Program-made: the position numbers and the translations under genes | Shown: piece after piece, positions 16,491 to 24,119 of the stretch | Position numbering within the stretch: the first letter of the stretch is position 1 | How the letters are laid out: the number at the start of each line of letters is the position of its first letter | DNA from: Chryseobacterium sp. T16E-39 | GTDB lineage: Bacteria; Bacteroidota; Bacteroidia; Flavobacteriales; Weeksellaceae | Direction: 5' to 3' | Assembly: GCF_002216065.1 (NCBI RefSeq) | Contig: NZ_CP022282.1 | Span: 1,178,001 to 1,242,000 of the forward strand | Length of the DNA stretch: 64,000 nucleotides | The notes under the pieces: generated by a model | Database searches by the model: none | Told to the model about the DNA's origin: nothing | Seen by the model: only the letters and a program-made list of their open reading frames with translations

Positions 16491-18746
16491 ATGAAAGACA
16501 TCATTGTTACGAATGCCAGACAGAATAATCTTAAAAATGTTTCATTAAGGATTCCCAAAAATAAAATTACGGTATTTACCGGAGTCTCAGGATCGGGGAA
16601 ATCTTCTTTAGTATTTGAAACCATTGGTGCTGAAGCTCAGCGGCAGATCAATGAAACACAGAATAGTTTTATCAGAAACCGGTTACAGCATTTTGGAGTT
16701 CCTAATGTTGATAAAATTGAAAATCTGAATGTTCCTTTTATTATCAATCAGAAAAGATTAGGCGGAAATGCCCGTTCAACAGTTGGAACCGTTACAGATA
16801 TTTATGCATCTCTACGATTACTTTTTTCAAGAATAGGCAAGCCTTTTGTAGGATACTCTAATGTATTTTCCTTTAATAATCCTCAGGGAATGTGTCCCGA
16901 ATGTGAAGGACTTGGTTTTGTACAGACTGTAAATATCAATACGCTATTCAATAAAGAAAAGTCATTGAATGAAGGAGCTATACAATTTCCAACTTTTCAG
17001 CCCGGTGGCTGGCGGCTTACCCGCTACATTCACTCAGGGTATTTCGATAATGATAAAAAATTAAAAGACTATACATCGGAAGAATGGGATCTGCTCCTCA
17101 ATGCAGAAGAGCACACACCTAAAAAACCTTCCAAGGAATGGGGAAAAACAGTAAAATATAAGGGTGTCATTCCAAGAATTGAAAATTCTTTTTTAAAAAA
17201 GGATTCCAAGGAAAATATAAACAGGAAGGAAACTTTAAAGAAGGTCATTATTACGAAAGAATGTCCCGCATGTCATGGGAAACGCCTCAACCCCAAAGTG
17301 CTTTCCTGTACCATTAAAAATAAAAACATATCCGACTGTACGGCACTTTCAATTGACGATCTCCTGGTATTTATACAGAAAATATCCTCTGAAACTTACT
17401 CCTCAATTCTCCTTGAATTGGAAAAAAAATTGCAAAATCTTATTGATATCGGATTACAGTATCTCACACTGGACCGGCAAACTGATACGCTTTCCGGAGG
17501 TGAATCCCAGCGGGTAAAAATGGTAAAACAATTAGGAAACAGTTTGGTTGACCTACTCTATATTTTTGATGAACCGAGTATTGGACTTCACCCTAAAGAT
17601 ATAGATCATATTGTAGACATCATTATGAAAATAAGGGATAAAGGCAATACCGTACTGATCGTTGAACATGATCCTGATCTTATCAAAATTGCAGATATGA
17701 TCATAGATATGGGGCCAAGCTCCGGAAAAAATGGTGGAGAGGTAATGTACCAGGGTTCTTTTAAAAGTTTAAAAAACTCCAAAGGCAAAACAGGTAGCTA
17801 TTTCAATAAAAAAAGAGGATACAATAAAAAGCCAAAGATTGCAAAAGGTTATATTGAAATTAAAAATGGGAGCCTCTTTAATGTAAAAGATATTAATGTG
17901 AAAATTCCAACAGGAATCATGACCGTAGTGACGGGTGTTGCAGGTTCCGGGAAAAGTACCCTGATCAATAAAATATTGCCTGCATTTTATCCTGAAATAA
18001 CGGTTATAGATCAATCTGTGTTTACTGCCAGCGTCCGTTCCAATTTACTTACTTATCTCAATCTTTCAAATTCTGTAAGAAAACTTTTTGCCCAGGCAAA
18101 TAATGTTTCAGATAAACTTTTCAGTCGTAATGGAGAAGGTGCCTGTCTTAACTGTAGAGGTCTCGGAGTAGAGAAAGTAGATCTTGCATTTATGGATGAT
18201 ATTGAACAGCCCTGCGAAGTGTGTCATGGCTCCGGGTTTAAACCCGAAGTCCTGCAATATAGATATCACAAGAAGAATATTGCCGAAGTAATGGATATGA
18301 CCGTTCTGGAGGCTCTGCAGCTTTTTCCGAAACCTGAATTTGGAGATCAACTTAATCTATTAATCAAACTCGGGCTTGATTACTTAACCTTAGGCCAACG
18401 TCTAGACAGTTTTTCAGGAGGAGAAAGACAGCGTCTGAAACTTACAAAAGAACTCAATCAGACAGCTCAGGTTATCGTTTTAGACGAACCCAGCACGGGG
18501 CTTCATCCTATTGATAATGAAAAGCTGCTCTCATTTTTTGAAGAATTATTTCAAAAGGGAAATACATTGATCGTTATTGAACACAATCTGGATATCATAG
18601 CACATGCTGACTGGATCATAGATATTGGTCCCGGAGCAGGAAAATTAGGGGGTACAATCGTGTTTGAAGGAACTGTAGAAGACCTATTAACAGCTCCTTA
18701 TTCTGAAACCTCCAAATATCTGAGGAAACACTTGCAGGGAAAATAA
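16491..18746 (+). CDS. Short UvrA-like ABC ATPase (UvrA paralogue)
   Basis: A 751-residue tandem ABC protein of the UvrA family, which is about 940 residues in true UvrA. Walker A motifs are GVSGSGKSS (about 30-38) and GVAGSGKST (about 482-490). Signature motifs are LSGGESQRVK (about 334) and FSGGERQRLK, with DEPSIGLHP and DEPSTGLHP. Zinc modules CPECEGLGF (about 134), CPACHGKRLNP, CLNCRGLG and CEVCHGSG are kept. The stretch between the first Walker A and first CxxC is only about 100 residues, against over 200 in UvrA, so the UvrB-binding domain appears missing. Paralogues like this are linked to drug tolerance in some bacteria. It is not the repair uvrA. Confidence 0.88.
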   Translation: MKDIIVTNARQNNLKNVSLRIPKNKITVFTGVSGSGKSSLVFETIGAEAQRQINETQNSFIRNRLQHFGVPNVDKIENLNVPFIINQKRLGGNARSTVGTVTDIYASLRLLFSRIGKPFVGYSNVFSFNNPQGMCPECEGLGFVQTVNINTLFNKEKSLNEGAIQFPTFQPGGWRLTRYIHSGYFDNDKKLKDYTSEEWDLLLNAEEHTPKKPSKEWGKTVKYKGVIPRIENSFLKKDSKENINRKETLKKVIITKECPACHGKRLNPKVLSCTIKNKNISDCTALSIDDLLVFIQKISSETYSSILLELEKKLQNLIDIGLQYLTLDRQTDTLSGGESQRVKMVKQLGNSLVDLLYIFDEPSIGLHPKDIDHIVDIIMKIRDKGNTVLIVEHDPDLIKIADMIIDMGPSSGKNGGEVMYQGSFKSLKNSKGKTGSYFNKKRGYNKKPKIAKGYIEIKNGSLFNVKDINVKIPTGIMTVVTGVAGSGKSTLINKILPAFYPEITVIDQSVFTASVRSNLLTYLNLSNSVRKLFAQANNVSDKLFSRNGEGACLNCRGLGVEKVDLAFMDDIEQPCEVCHGSGFKPEVLQYRYHKKNIAEVMDMTVLEALQLFPKPEFGDQLNLLIKLGLDYLTLGQRLDSFSGGERQRLKLTKELNQTAQVIVLDEPSTGLHPIDNEKLLSFFEELFQKGNTLIVIEHNLDIIAHADWIIDIGPGAGKLGGTIVFEGTVEDLLTAPYSETSKYLRKHLQGK

Positions 18747-18863
18747 TAAAATGGGCCTTTATTGATAAATATTCCCAATTTAAAGGGATTTTAAAGGATT
18801 TGTTGAAAAAGAAATATTAATTTAGCAATTGTATCACAGAGAAAAAAAGATCATCCGATAACC

Positions 18864-19445
18864 ATGAATGACAGCTTAATCTTAAAGAATATATCCCAAC
18901 ATATTTCGCTAAGCGATGAAGAGGCCCATTATTTCATTTCTCTATTAAAAGAAAGAAAAATTCAAAAGAAAGAATTGATTCTGAAGCAGCAACAACTTTG
19001 TAAAGAGATCAGTTTTGTACATTCAGGAATTCTAAGGGCTTTTTATATGGATACTGCAGGAAAAGAATCCACAATCATGTTTGCAATGACTGATTGGTGG
19101 ATCACGGATATGTACTGTTTTGTAAACCAGAAGCCTGCAATGCTGAACATTGAAGCTCTTGAGGACAGCGTGGTCTTTCAGCTGAAAAAAGATGACCTTG
19201 AAGAGCTCTATTCCAAAGTTCCGAAATTTGAAAGGTTTTTCAGGATCATGATGCAGAATGCTTATACCAGGGAGCAACTTAGAATCATTGAAAACCTCTC
19301 TCTTTCTGCTGAAGAACGTTACTATACCTTTATTCAAAAATATCCGTTAGCTGCTGAACGTATCACTCAAAAACAAATTGCTTCATATCTGGGAATCACA
19401 CCGGAGTTTTTAAGTACCATAAAAACAAATAAACATAAAAAGTAA
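18864..19445 (+). CDS. Crp/Fnr-family transcriptional regulator
   Basis: A 193-residue regulator with an N-terminal cyclic-nucleotide-binding-like beta barrel (about 20-130, KELILKQQQLCKEISFVHSGILRAFYMD) and a C-terminal winged helix (RITQKQIASYLGITPEFLSTIK). The arginine and glutamate contacts of true cAMP sensors are not present, as in most Bacteroidota Crp-like proteins, and no cysteine cluster suggests Fe-S or haem sensing. It lies 117 bases after the UvrA-like gene on the same strand and may control that cluster. The ligand is unknown. Confidence 0.88.
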   Translation: MNDSLILKNISQHISLSDEEAHYFISLLKERKIQKKELILKQQQLCKEISFVHSGILRAFYMDTAGKESTIMFAMTDWWITDMYCFVNQKPAMLNIEALEDSVVFQLKKDDLEELYSKVPKFERFFRIMMQNAYTREQLRIIENLSLSAEERYYTFIQKYPLAAERITQKQIASYLGITPEFLSTIKTNKHKK

Positions 19446-19512
19446 AGGGTCTTAAACTATCTTATTTTTTTTTCATGACATGTTCCGTTATTTTACTTAA
19501 AAATAAAAGATT

Positions 19513-19869
19513 ATGCTAATACTTATTGCCGGTCCCTACCGAAGTGGCGCCAATGATGATCCCCAACTCATCCAACAAAACCTGAATAAACTTGAATCCG
19601 CAGCCTTACCCATTTTCAGAAAGGGACATGTTCCTATGATTGGAGAATGGGTGGCACTGCCTTTAATACACCTTGCCGGATCAAAACAGCTGGGCGATGA
19701 AGCCTGGCAGGAAATACAATACCCTATCGCTCATCGCATTCTGGAAAAATGTGATGCCATCTTACGTTTGGAAGGAGCCTCAAAAGGAGCCGATGAAGAT
19801 GTAAGAATTGCCAAAGAAAGAGGCCTTACAATTTATTATAATATAGACGATATTCCTTATGCAGAATAA
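19513..19869 (+). CDS. DUF4406-type protein (nucleoside deoxyribosyltransferase-like fold)
   Basis: A 118-residue protein beginning MLILIAGPYRSG, the usual GPY start of DUF4406 and nucleoside 2-deoxyribosyltransferase-like folds. A conserved CDAILRLEGASKGADEDVRIAKERGLTIYY carries the Ser-x-Gly-Ala-Asp-x-Asp pattern that in the related enzymes forms the nucleoside pocket. Its stop overlaps the start of the NUDIX gene by 11 bases, so the two are translationally coupled. Role as a nucleotide-binding partner of the NUDIX hydrolase is an inference. Confidence 0.8.
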   Translation: MLILIAGPYRSGANDDPQLIQQNLNKLESAALPIFRKGHVPMIGEWVALPLIHLAGSKQLGDEAWQEIQYPIAHRILEKCDAILRLEGASKGADEDVRIAKERGLTIYYNIDDIPYAE

Positions 19870-20440
19870 GAACATAAAAATCACAAAAACTGAAATTTTA
19901 TCCGATAACTGGTACACCTTAAACAAAGTTACCTATGAAATACAAAAAAAAGACGGAACAGCAGACATCCAAAGCAGAGAAGCATATGACAGGGGAAACG
20001 GTGCGACAATCCTTCTTTATAATACCCAATCCAAAACTGTTATTTTAACACGACAATTCCGGTTACCTACTTTTATTAACGGGAACACCACCGGAATGCT
20101 TATCGAAGCCTGTGCCGGATTATTGGATAATGACAATCCCGAAGATTGCATTAAAAGAGAAACGGAAGAAGAAACCGGCTATCAAATTTCCAAAGTAGAA
20201 AAAATTTTTGAGTCGTATATGTCTCCGGGATCGGTTACTGAAATTCTCTATTTTTTCATTGCAGAATATTCGAAAGAAATGAAAATTACTGATGGTGGCG
20301 GGCTTGAGGACGAAGGTGAAGATATTGAAGTTTTAGAGTTATCCTTCGATGGAGCATTGAAAATGATCGATACAGGAGAGATCAAAGATGCAAAAACAAT
20401 CATGCTTCTCCAACATATTCGCGTGAAAAACATTTTGTAG
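19859..20440 (+). CDS. nudK: NUDIX hydrolase, NudK-like nucleotide-sugar pyrophosphatase
   Basis: A 193-residue NUDIX protein. The Nudix box runs GLLDNDNPEDCIKRETEEET(GY), matching GX5EX7REUXEEXGU with a conservative shift. The upstream TVILTRQFRLPTFINGNTTGMLIEACAG and the SPGSVTEILYFFIAEY stretch are characteristic of the GDP-mannose/ADP-sugar pyrophosphatase subfamily (NudK). It would cleave a nucleotide sugar to the monophosphate and sugar phosphate with magnesium. Its start overlaps the DUF4406 gene by 11 bases. The precise substrate is not certain from sequence. Confidence 0.85.
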   Translation: MQNKNIKITKTEILSDNWYTLNKVTYEIQKKDGTADIQSREAYDRGNGATILLYNTQSKTVILTRQFRLPTFINGNTTGMLIEACAGLLDNDNPEDCIKRETEEETGYQISKVEKIFESYMSPGSVTEILYFFIAEYSKEMKITDGGGLEDEGEDIEVLELSFDGALKMIDTGEIKDAKTIMLLQHIRVKNIL

Positions 20441-20576
20441 CATCATCTTTGCTGCTAAAAAAACTAATATCCATAAAACTCAATTTAAAATAAAATAAGT
20501 ATTTTTTCACCCCGGTTTCTTGTCATTAGAATTTCCTGAAAAAGAAAGTGAGAAATACATTTAAACTTAAAAAAAT

Positions 20577-21158
20577 ATGAAACGGCAATTTTCATTTATA
20601 ATCTTGTTATCATTATCAATAGCTACTTACGGCCAGAAAAAAGAAAGTACAGCTGCTAAAGAAAAAGCGATCACCGAACAGTTCAAAAATGACTATAAAA
20701 AGAAAACTTACAACAAATTTGAAGGAAAGATTGTTGTGAAAGATTCTCAGATTCAATTTGATGACAAAACGATCTTTTATGATAAATCAGATAAAATAAC
20801 AAGCCTGATATTGCAACAGGGACTTATTTATCCCCAGCTTCTAACGGATTATCAAATGGAAAAATTCATAGACGAAAGCACCGATAAAACCCAGAAAAGA
20901 TTTCTACGTCTTCAAAAAAATCCACGTGCCGGTTTCGATGTTAATAATGTAAAACTAAGCAATACTACAGCATTGACCTTCTTAGATTCAAATCCTAAAG
21001 CCAAAAGATTTAGAATTACCTGTAAGGATAATAAACTGGGTAATCTGATCCAATATCTTTTTGAGCTGACCAATAAAAATGCAAGCAAAGAAACGACTCT
21101 GGAAGAATTTATTAAAAATTCAACATTGACGTATCTGCAGCAGCAGAGATTGGACTAA
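20577..21158 (+). CDS. Exported protein of unknown function
   Basis: A 193-residue protein with a clear signal peptide (MKRQFSFIILLSLSIATYGQ, cleavage after the Gly-Gln area). The mature part is rich in lysine, glutamine and threonine and mostly helical in appearance, with no motif recognised and no lipobox. It lies 136 bases after the NudK-like gene; a promoter is possible in that gap but no clean TAnnTTTG was seen. A small lipoprotein gene follows 19 bases later, so the two may share a transcript. Function unknown. Confidence 0.7.
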   Translation: MKRQFSFIILLSLSIATYGQKKESTAAKEKAITEQFKNDYKKKTYNKFEGKIVVKDSQIQFDDKTIFYDKSDKITSLILQQGLIYPQLLTDYQMEKFIDESTDKTQKRFLRLQKNPRAGFDVNNVKLSNTTALTFLDSNPKAKRFRITCKDNKLGNLIQYLFELTNKNASKETTLEEFIKNSTLTYLQQQRLD

Positions 21159-21177
21159 TTTCACGACTAATAAATCA

Positions 21178-21666
21178 ATGAAACAAGGTACTTTTTTAAT
21201 TATATTTTTCTTTTTACTTAGTAATTGTAATTCATCGTCTTCAAAAGAAAATAAAAATCCAAATAGTGACAAAATGGTAATAGATCAAGCTGAATTAATT
21301 GAAAACGTGAAATTAGCAATTAATCCAAAATTTCAGGATTGGGTTCTTTTTAAGAATGGCACTTATATTATTTTTGACAATGCTGATACGATAAAGAATA
21401 TTAATGATGAAGCAATAAGTCAAATGAAAGAATTTGGACCTGTATTTGGAGGTGGTCCAGCTGGTGATTTTGGTGTTACTCATTTAAATAAAACAGAAGG
21501 TTGGATTGTTTCGGGACATGGTTATGGAATGTATACTTATGTTAGTACCTCAGAGATTGAGAATAAAACTCCAAATGACGTTGAAATAGGTATGTTTGGC
21601 AGGAATAAAAGAAATCTGGATGGTAAAAATCCTAAGATTATATATGTAAATACTCGTAAAAAGTAA
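21178..21666 (+). CDS. Putative lipoprotein of unknown function
   Basis: A 162-residue protein with a lipoprotein signal: hydrophobic stretch TFLIIFFFLLSNC, where LSNC fits the lipobox with Cys17 as the lipidated residue, then a serine/asparagine-rich spacer. The mature domain has a glycine-rich part (FGPVFGGGPAGDFGV and GWIVSGHGYGMYTYVS) but no family I recognise. The gene and its neighbour downstream are more A+T-rich than the surrounding genes, which may mean recent acquisition. Function unknown. Confidence 0.65.
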   Translation: MKQGTFLIIFFFLLSNCNSSSSKENKNPNSDKMVIDQAELIENVKLAINPKFQDWVLFKNGTYIIFDNADTIKNINDEAISQMKEFGPVFGGGPAGDFGVTHLNKTEGWIVSGHGYGMYTYVSTSEIENKTPNDVEIGMFGRNKRNLDGKNPKIIYVNTRKK

Positions 21667-21701
21667 TATTTACATTTTTAACCCAATTCTTCTATTTGCA
21701 A

Positions 21702-22247
21702 ATGCCAAAAAAAATCTCAAAATCTCAGATCGTTTTTTTTTCTATTTTAATTATTCTTTTTTCAATTTATAGTTTCATTTTAAAGCCAATAATTAAAGAA
21801 AGATATTTACATTCAGATCTTAAAAATTTTGAAGATGGATCTTGGAAATATACAATTATCACGTTTAGTATTCTCTTAATTATTATGTTTTTTGCTATAA
21901 TTAAATCTAAAACAAAAGATCTTTCAAATCTACCTGTCGGCATTCTGGTTTTAGGATTGGTTTGTTTTGCGGGGCTTCATCACCCTGTCAATTATGTTTT
22001 ACTTTTTGTAAATATTAAAACAGGAAAAGAAAAGATTGTCAGAAAATATGAGATTGTTAACCATAAGGAACAAAGTGTATTTTGGTTAGATGCAAATGAA
22101 AATTCCATTCATGATAACAGCGATTTAGATAGAATAAATAAATGTAGAGCTGAGAAAAATTTAAAGTCAGTTTTTGAAATGAAAAATAAGGACAACATTA
22201 TTATTCGCTTTAAAAAAGGAATAATGGATATTAATTATCTTTATTAA
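21702..22247 (+). CDS. Membrane protein of unknown function
   Basis: A 181-residue protein with three likely transmembrane helices (about 10-30, 48-70, 75-95) and a C-terminal soluble part of about 80 residues (YEIVNHKEQSVFWLDANENSIHDNSDLDRINK). The upstream TTG at 21696 is in frame but ATG at 21702 gives a normal basic start MPKKISKSQ. It is 35 bases downstream of the putative lipoprotein gene and similarly A+T-rich. No domain was recognised. Confidence 0.6.
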   Translation: MPKKISKSQIVFFSILIILFSIYSFILKPIIKERYLHSDLKNFEDGSWKYTIITFSILLIIMFFAIIKSKTKDLSNLPVGILVLGLVCFAGLHHPVNYVLLFVNIKTGKEKIVRKYEIVNHKEQSVFWLDANENSIHDNSDLDRINKCRAEKNLKSVFEMKNKDNIIIRFKKGIMDINYLY

Positions 22248-22255
22248 CATTTTAA

Positions 22256-22336
22256 ACCACAAATATCACTAATAATAACAGTAATAATCACAAATCCGCA
22301 GTAAGTAAATAGTGTCATTTGTGTCATTTGTGTTTG
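22256..22336. repeat. Nonamer-periodic array with inverted arms
   Basis: The left arm reads in 9-base units ACCACAAAT, ATCACTAAT, AATAACAGT, AATAATCAC (22256-22291). The right arm is inverted: GTGTCATTT twice and then GTGTTTG (22312-22336). The arms can pair imperfectly. The element fills the gap before the second Crp-type gene. Confidence 0.65.
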
Positions 22337-22369
22337 AAAAAAGTCGAAATAATTACATTTAATATCCGA

Positions 22370-22909
22370 ATGAGTATGATGCCCACTAATGAAAATGCTT
22401 TAGCCGAAATACTCAGTAATTTTGATCAAGAAGAATTACCCGCTAAAACCTTGCTAACAGAAGAAGGTAAAATGGCCCGCAGGTTTTACTATCTTGAAAA
22501 AGGCGCAGTTAGGGGATGGCTAAATAATGATGGTAAAGAAATTACTTTTCAGTTTTTATTTGAAGGAAACTTTATCTCATCCTGGGAGAGTTTATTTCAT
22601 CACTTACCCAGTATTTATAACATCGAAACGATAGAACCTTGTACAGTTTACAGTACTTCAATTGAAGAATTCAGGCAAACAATGGAGCACAATCCTGATA
22701 TCAAAGAGTATTATTACAGTTATTTGCAGGAACGCCTGCTTAAGTATCAGAAACTTTTCATTTCGCGTATAAAGGATAGCGCAGAAGAACGATATGCTGA
22801 ACTAATAAAGCAATCCCCTGAAATTTTTCGCCGTATCCCCCAATATTATATTGCTTCCTATTTGGGGATAACATCGGTATCATTAAGCCGTATAAGAGGA
22901 AAGAAATAA
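22370..22909 (+). CDS. Crp/Fnr-family transcriptional regulator
   Basis: A 179-residue regulator: beta-barrel sensor domain (GKMARRFYYLEKGAVRGWLNNDGKEITFQFLFEGNFISSW, about 25-75) and a C-terminal winged helix (RIPQYYIASYLGITSVSLSRIRGKK). Sequence differs clearly from the regulator at 18864. The frame runs upstream to 22319, but that part lies in the nonamer repeat, so MSMMPTNENALAEIL at 22370 is taken. TACATTTA, one base off the -7 consensus, lies eight bases before the start. It is convergent with lrp, 11 bases apart. Confidence 0.85.
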   Translation: MSMMPTNENALAEILSNFDQEELPAKTLLTEEGKMARRFYYLEKGAVRGWLNNDGKEITFQFLFEGNFISSWESLFHHLPSIYNIETIEPCTVYSTSIEEFRQTMEHNPDIKEYYYSYLQERLLKYQKLFISRIKDSAEERYAELIKQSPEIFRRIPQYYIASYLGITSVSLSRIRGKK

Positions 22910-22920
22910 GATATTCCAGT

Positions 22921-23382
22921 TTATATAGTTACTCCATGGTTATTCTTCACCTCTGCCATTACAAAAGTACTGTGGGTACTTCCTATGGAGTCTACAGAAC
23001 CTAATTTATTAAAAACAAAATCCTGATAATGTTTCATATCCCGAACCTGAACTTTAAGTAAAAAATCGAAATCTCCTGAAATATTATAACATTCTGCAAC
23101 TTCTTCAATCTGTACAATTTCTTTTACAAACTGATTTCCAACAGAACGGTCATGAATTTTTAATTTCACCTGACAGAAAACAGTAAAACCCCGATTCAGC
23201 TTTTCAGCTTCCAAAACAGCTGCATAATGTTTGATATAACCTTCCTGCTCCAGTCTCTTAACTCTTTCAAAAACAGGTGAAGGTGAGAGATTCACTTCTT
23301 TGGCCAATTCTTTTACCGTCAGTTTAGCATTCTTTTGCAGGATCCTTAACAATTGAAGATCCTTGTCATCAAGTCTTTCCAC
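22921..23382 (-). CDS. Lrp/AsnC-family transcriptional regulator
   Basis: A 153-residue regulator. The N-terminal helix-turn-helix is DLQLLRILQKNAKLTVKELAKEVNLSPSPVFERVKRLEQEGYI. The C-terminal RAM/ACT-like domain (about 65-150) binds amino acids in the family: VFCQVKLKIHD, YNISGDFDFLLKVQVRDMKHYQDFV. It is divergent from the riboswitch-metE unit, so regulation of methionine or other amino acid genes is possible, though nothing in the sequence identifies the ligand. TAATTTTG 32 bases before the start, with a TTG 22 bases further upstream, is a possible promoter. Confidence 0.92.
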   Translation of the reverse strand: MERLDDKDLQLLRILQKNAKLTVKELAKEVNLSPSPVFERVKRLEQEGYIKHYAAVLEAEKLNRGFTVFCQVKLKIHDRSVGNQFVKEIVQIEEVAECYNISGDFDFLLKVQVRDMKHYQDFVFNKLGSVDSIGSTHSTFVMAEVKNNHGVTI

Positions 23383-23413
23383 AGGATAATATTCTTTTTA
23401 ACGTTGATATTTT

Positions 23414-23421
23414 CAAAATTA
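23414..23421 (-). promoter_or_regulatory. Putative lrp -7 element
   Basis: TAATTTTG on the minus strand fits TAnnTTTG, 32 bases before the Lrp-type start. A TTG is found 22 bases upstream of it. Confidence 0.4.
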
Positions 23422-23544
23422 CAGAATAAATATCTTTTAATATCAATTAAAATAAAATATTATGCTTAATATTTAAAATAAATCCAATTAAATCACTTTA
23501 TTCAATACCTTTACACCCTATTTTGTTCTTTAACATACTTCATC

Positions 23545-23712
23545 AAACGGAAAAGGTTTTACTTAAGGTAGATTAATAGGGAATCGTGTGAGAATCACGA
23601 GCTGTCGCGCAACTGTAAGTAACATACCAAAGGTTTTTGTCCTTGAAGATCCACTGCCACAAGCGGGAAGGATGACAAAAACTGTTACAAGTCAGGAGAC
23701 CTGCCTGTTCCG
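23545..23712 (+). promoter_or_regulatory. Cobalamin (B12) riboswitch controlling metE
   Basis: The conserved core is readable in order: TAGGGAATCGTGTGAGAATC with the following ACGAGCTGTCGCGCAACTGT near 23576-23610, CCACTG then GCGGGAAGG near 23652-23673, and the B12 box AGTCAGGAGACCTGCCTG at about 23690-23707. These match the adenosyl/methyl-cobalamin aptamer. It stands in front of the B12-independent methionine synthase, where cobalamin would switch metE off. TACCTTTA at 23506-23513 may be the -7 element of the promoter. The 3' limit and the switching helix are not defined. Confidence 0.92.
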
Positions 23713-23799
23713 AATTGACAATGCTTTCGCGGTCTGAAGCTTTTGGTCATACAGATGATACTTTTTTGAACGTATTGGGTGGTTTAAACTTGGAATGGA

Positions 23800-23980
23800 T
23801 ATGAGTTTAAACGCAAAGATTTATTGTATTGATTCCTTAGTTTTAAGGAGCAAAGAAATGCGACGATGTCGCTGATGAAGCTTATGGATAAAACGTACGC
23901 TTCTTCAAAATCAATTTTATTGATTTCATCTTTGCCTTCTTACATAAAGAGCAATTATAAATAAACTTTGCGTTAAAAAT
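23800..23980. repeat. Inverted-repeat element in the metE leader
   Basis: TTTAAACGCAAAG (23806-23818) and CTTTGCGTTAAA (23966-23977) are inverted with one extra base. Inside lie nested inverted pieces: GCAAAGAAATG against CATCTTTGC, and TGATGAAGC against GCTTCTTCA, plus a perfect AAATCAAT/ATTGATTT hairpin. The element lies between the B12 aptamer and metE, giving a leader of about 400 bases. The remainder of 23713-24119 shows no gene. Confidence 0.6.
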
Positions 23981-24119
23981 AAACTCAGAATATTATTTCC
24001 TGACCCAAAAATTACGTCCATATTGTATCTTCTTTATTGCTAAAAAACTCTTTCCCGGTCGCATTACGAAGCATTATAAGAACTTTTAAAACCAAAATTT
24101 AATTAAAAGTTTAAAAGAA

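Noticed and set aside
23713..23760. Hairpin GCTTTCG...CTGAAGC with TTTT as riboswitch terminator
   Set aside because: Only four firm pairs at the base of the stem; too weak to be called a terminator without folding.
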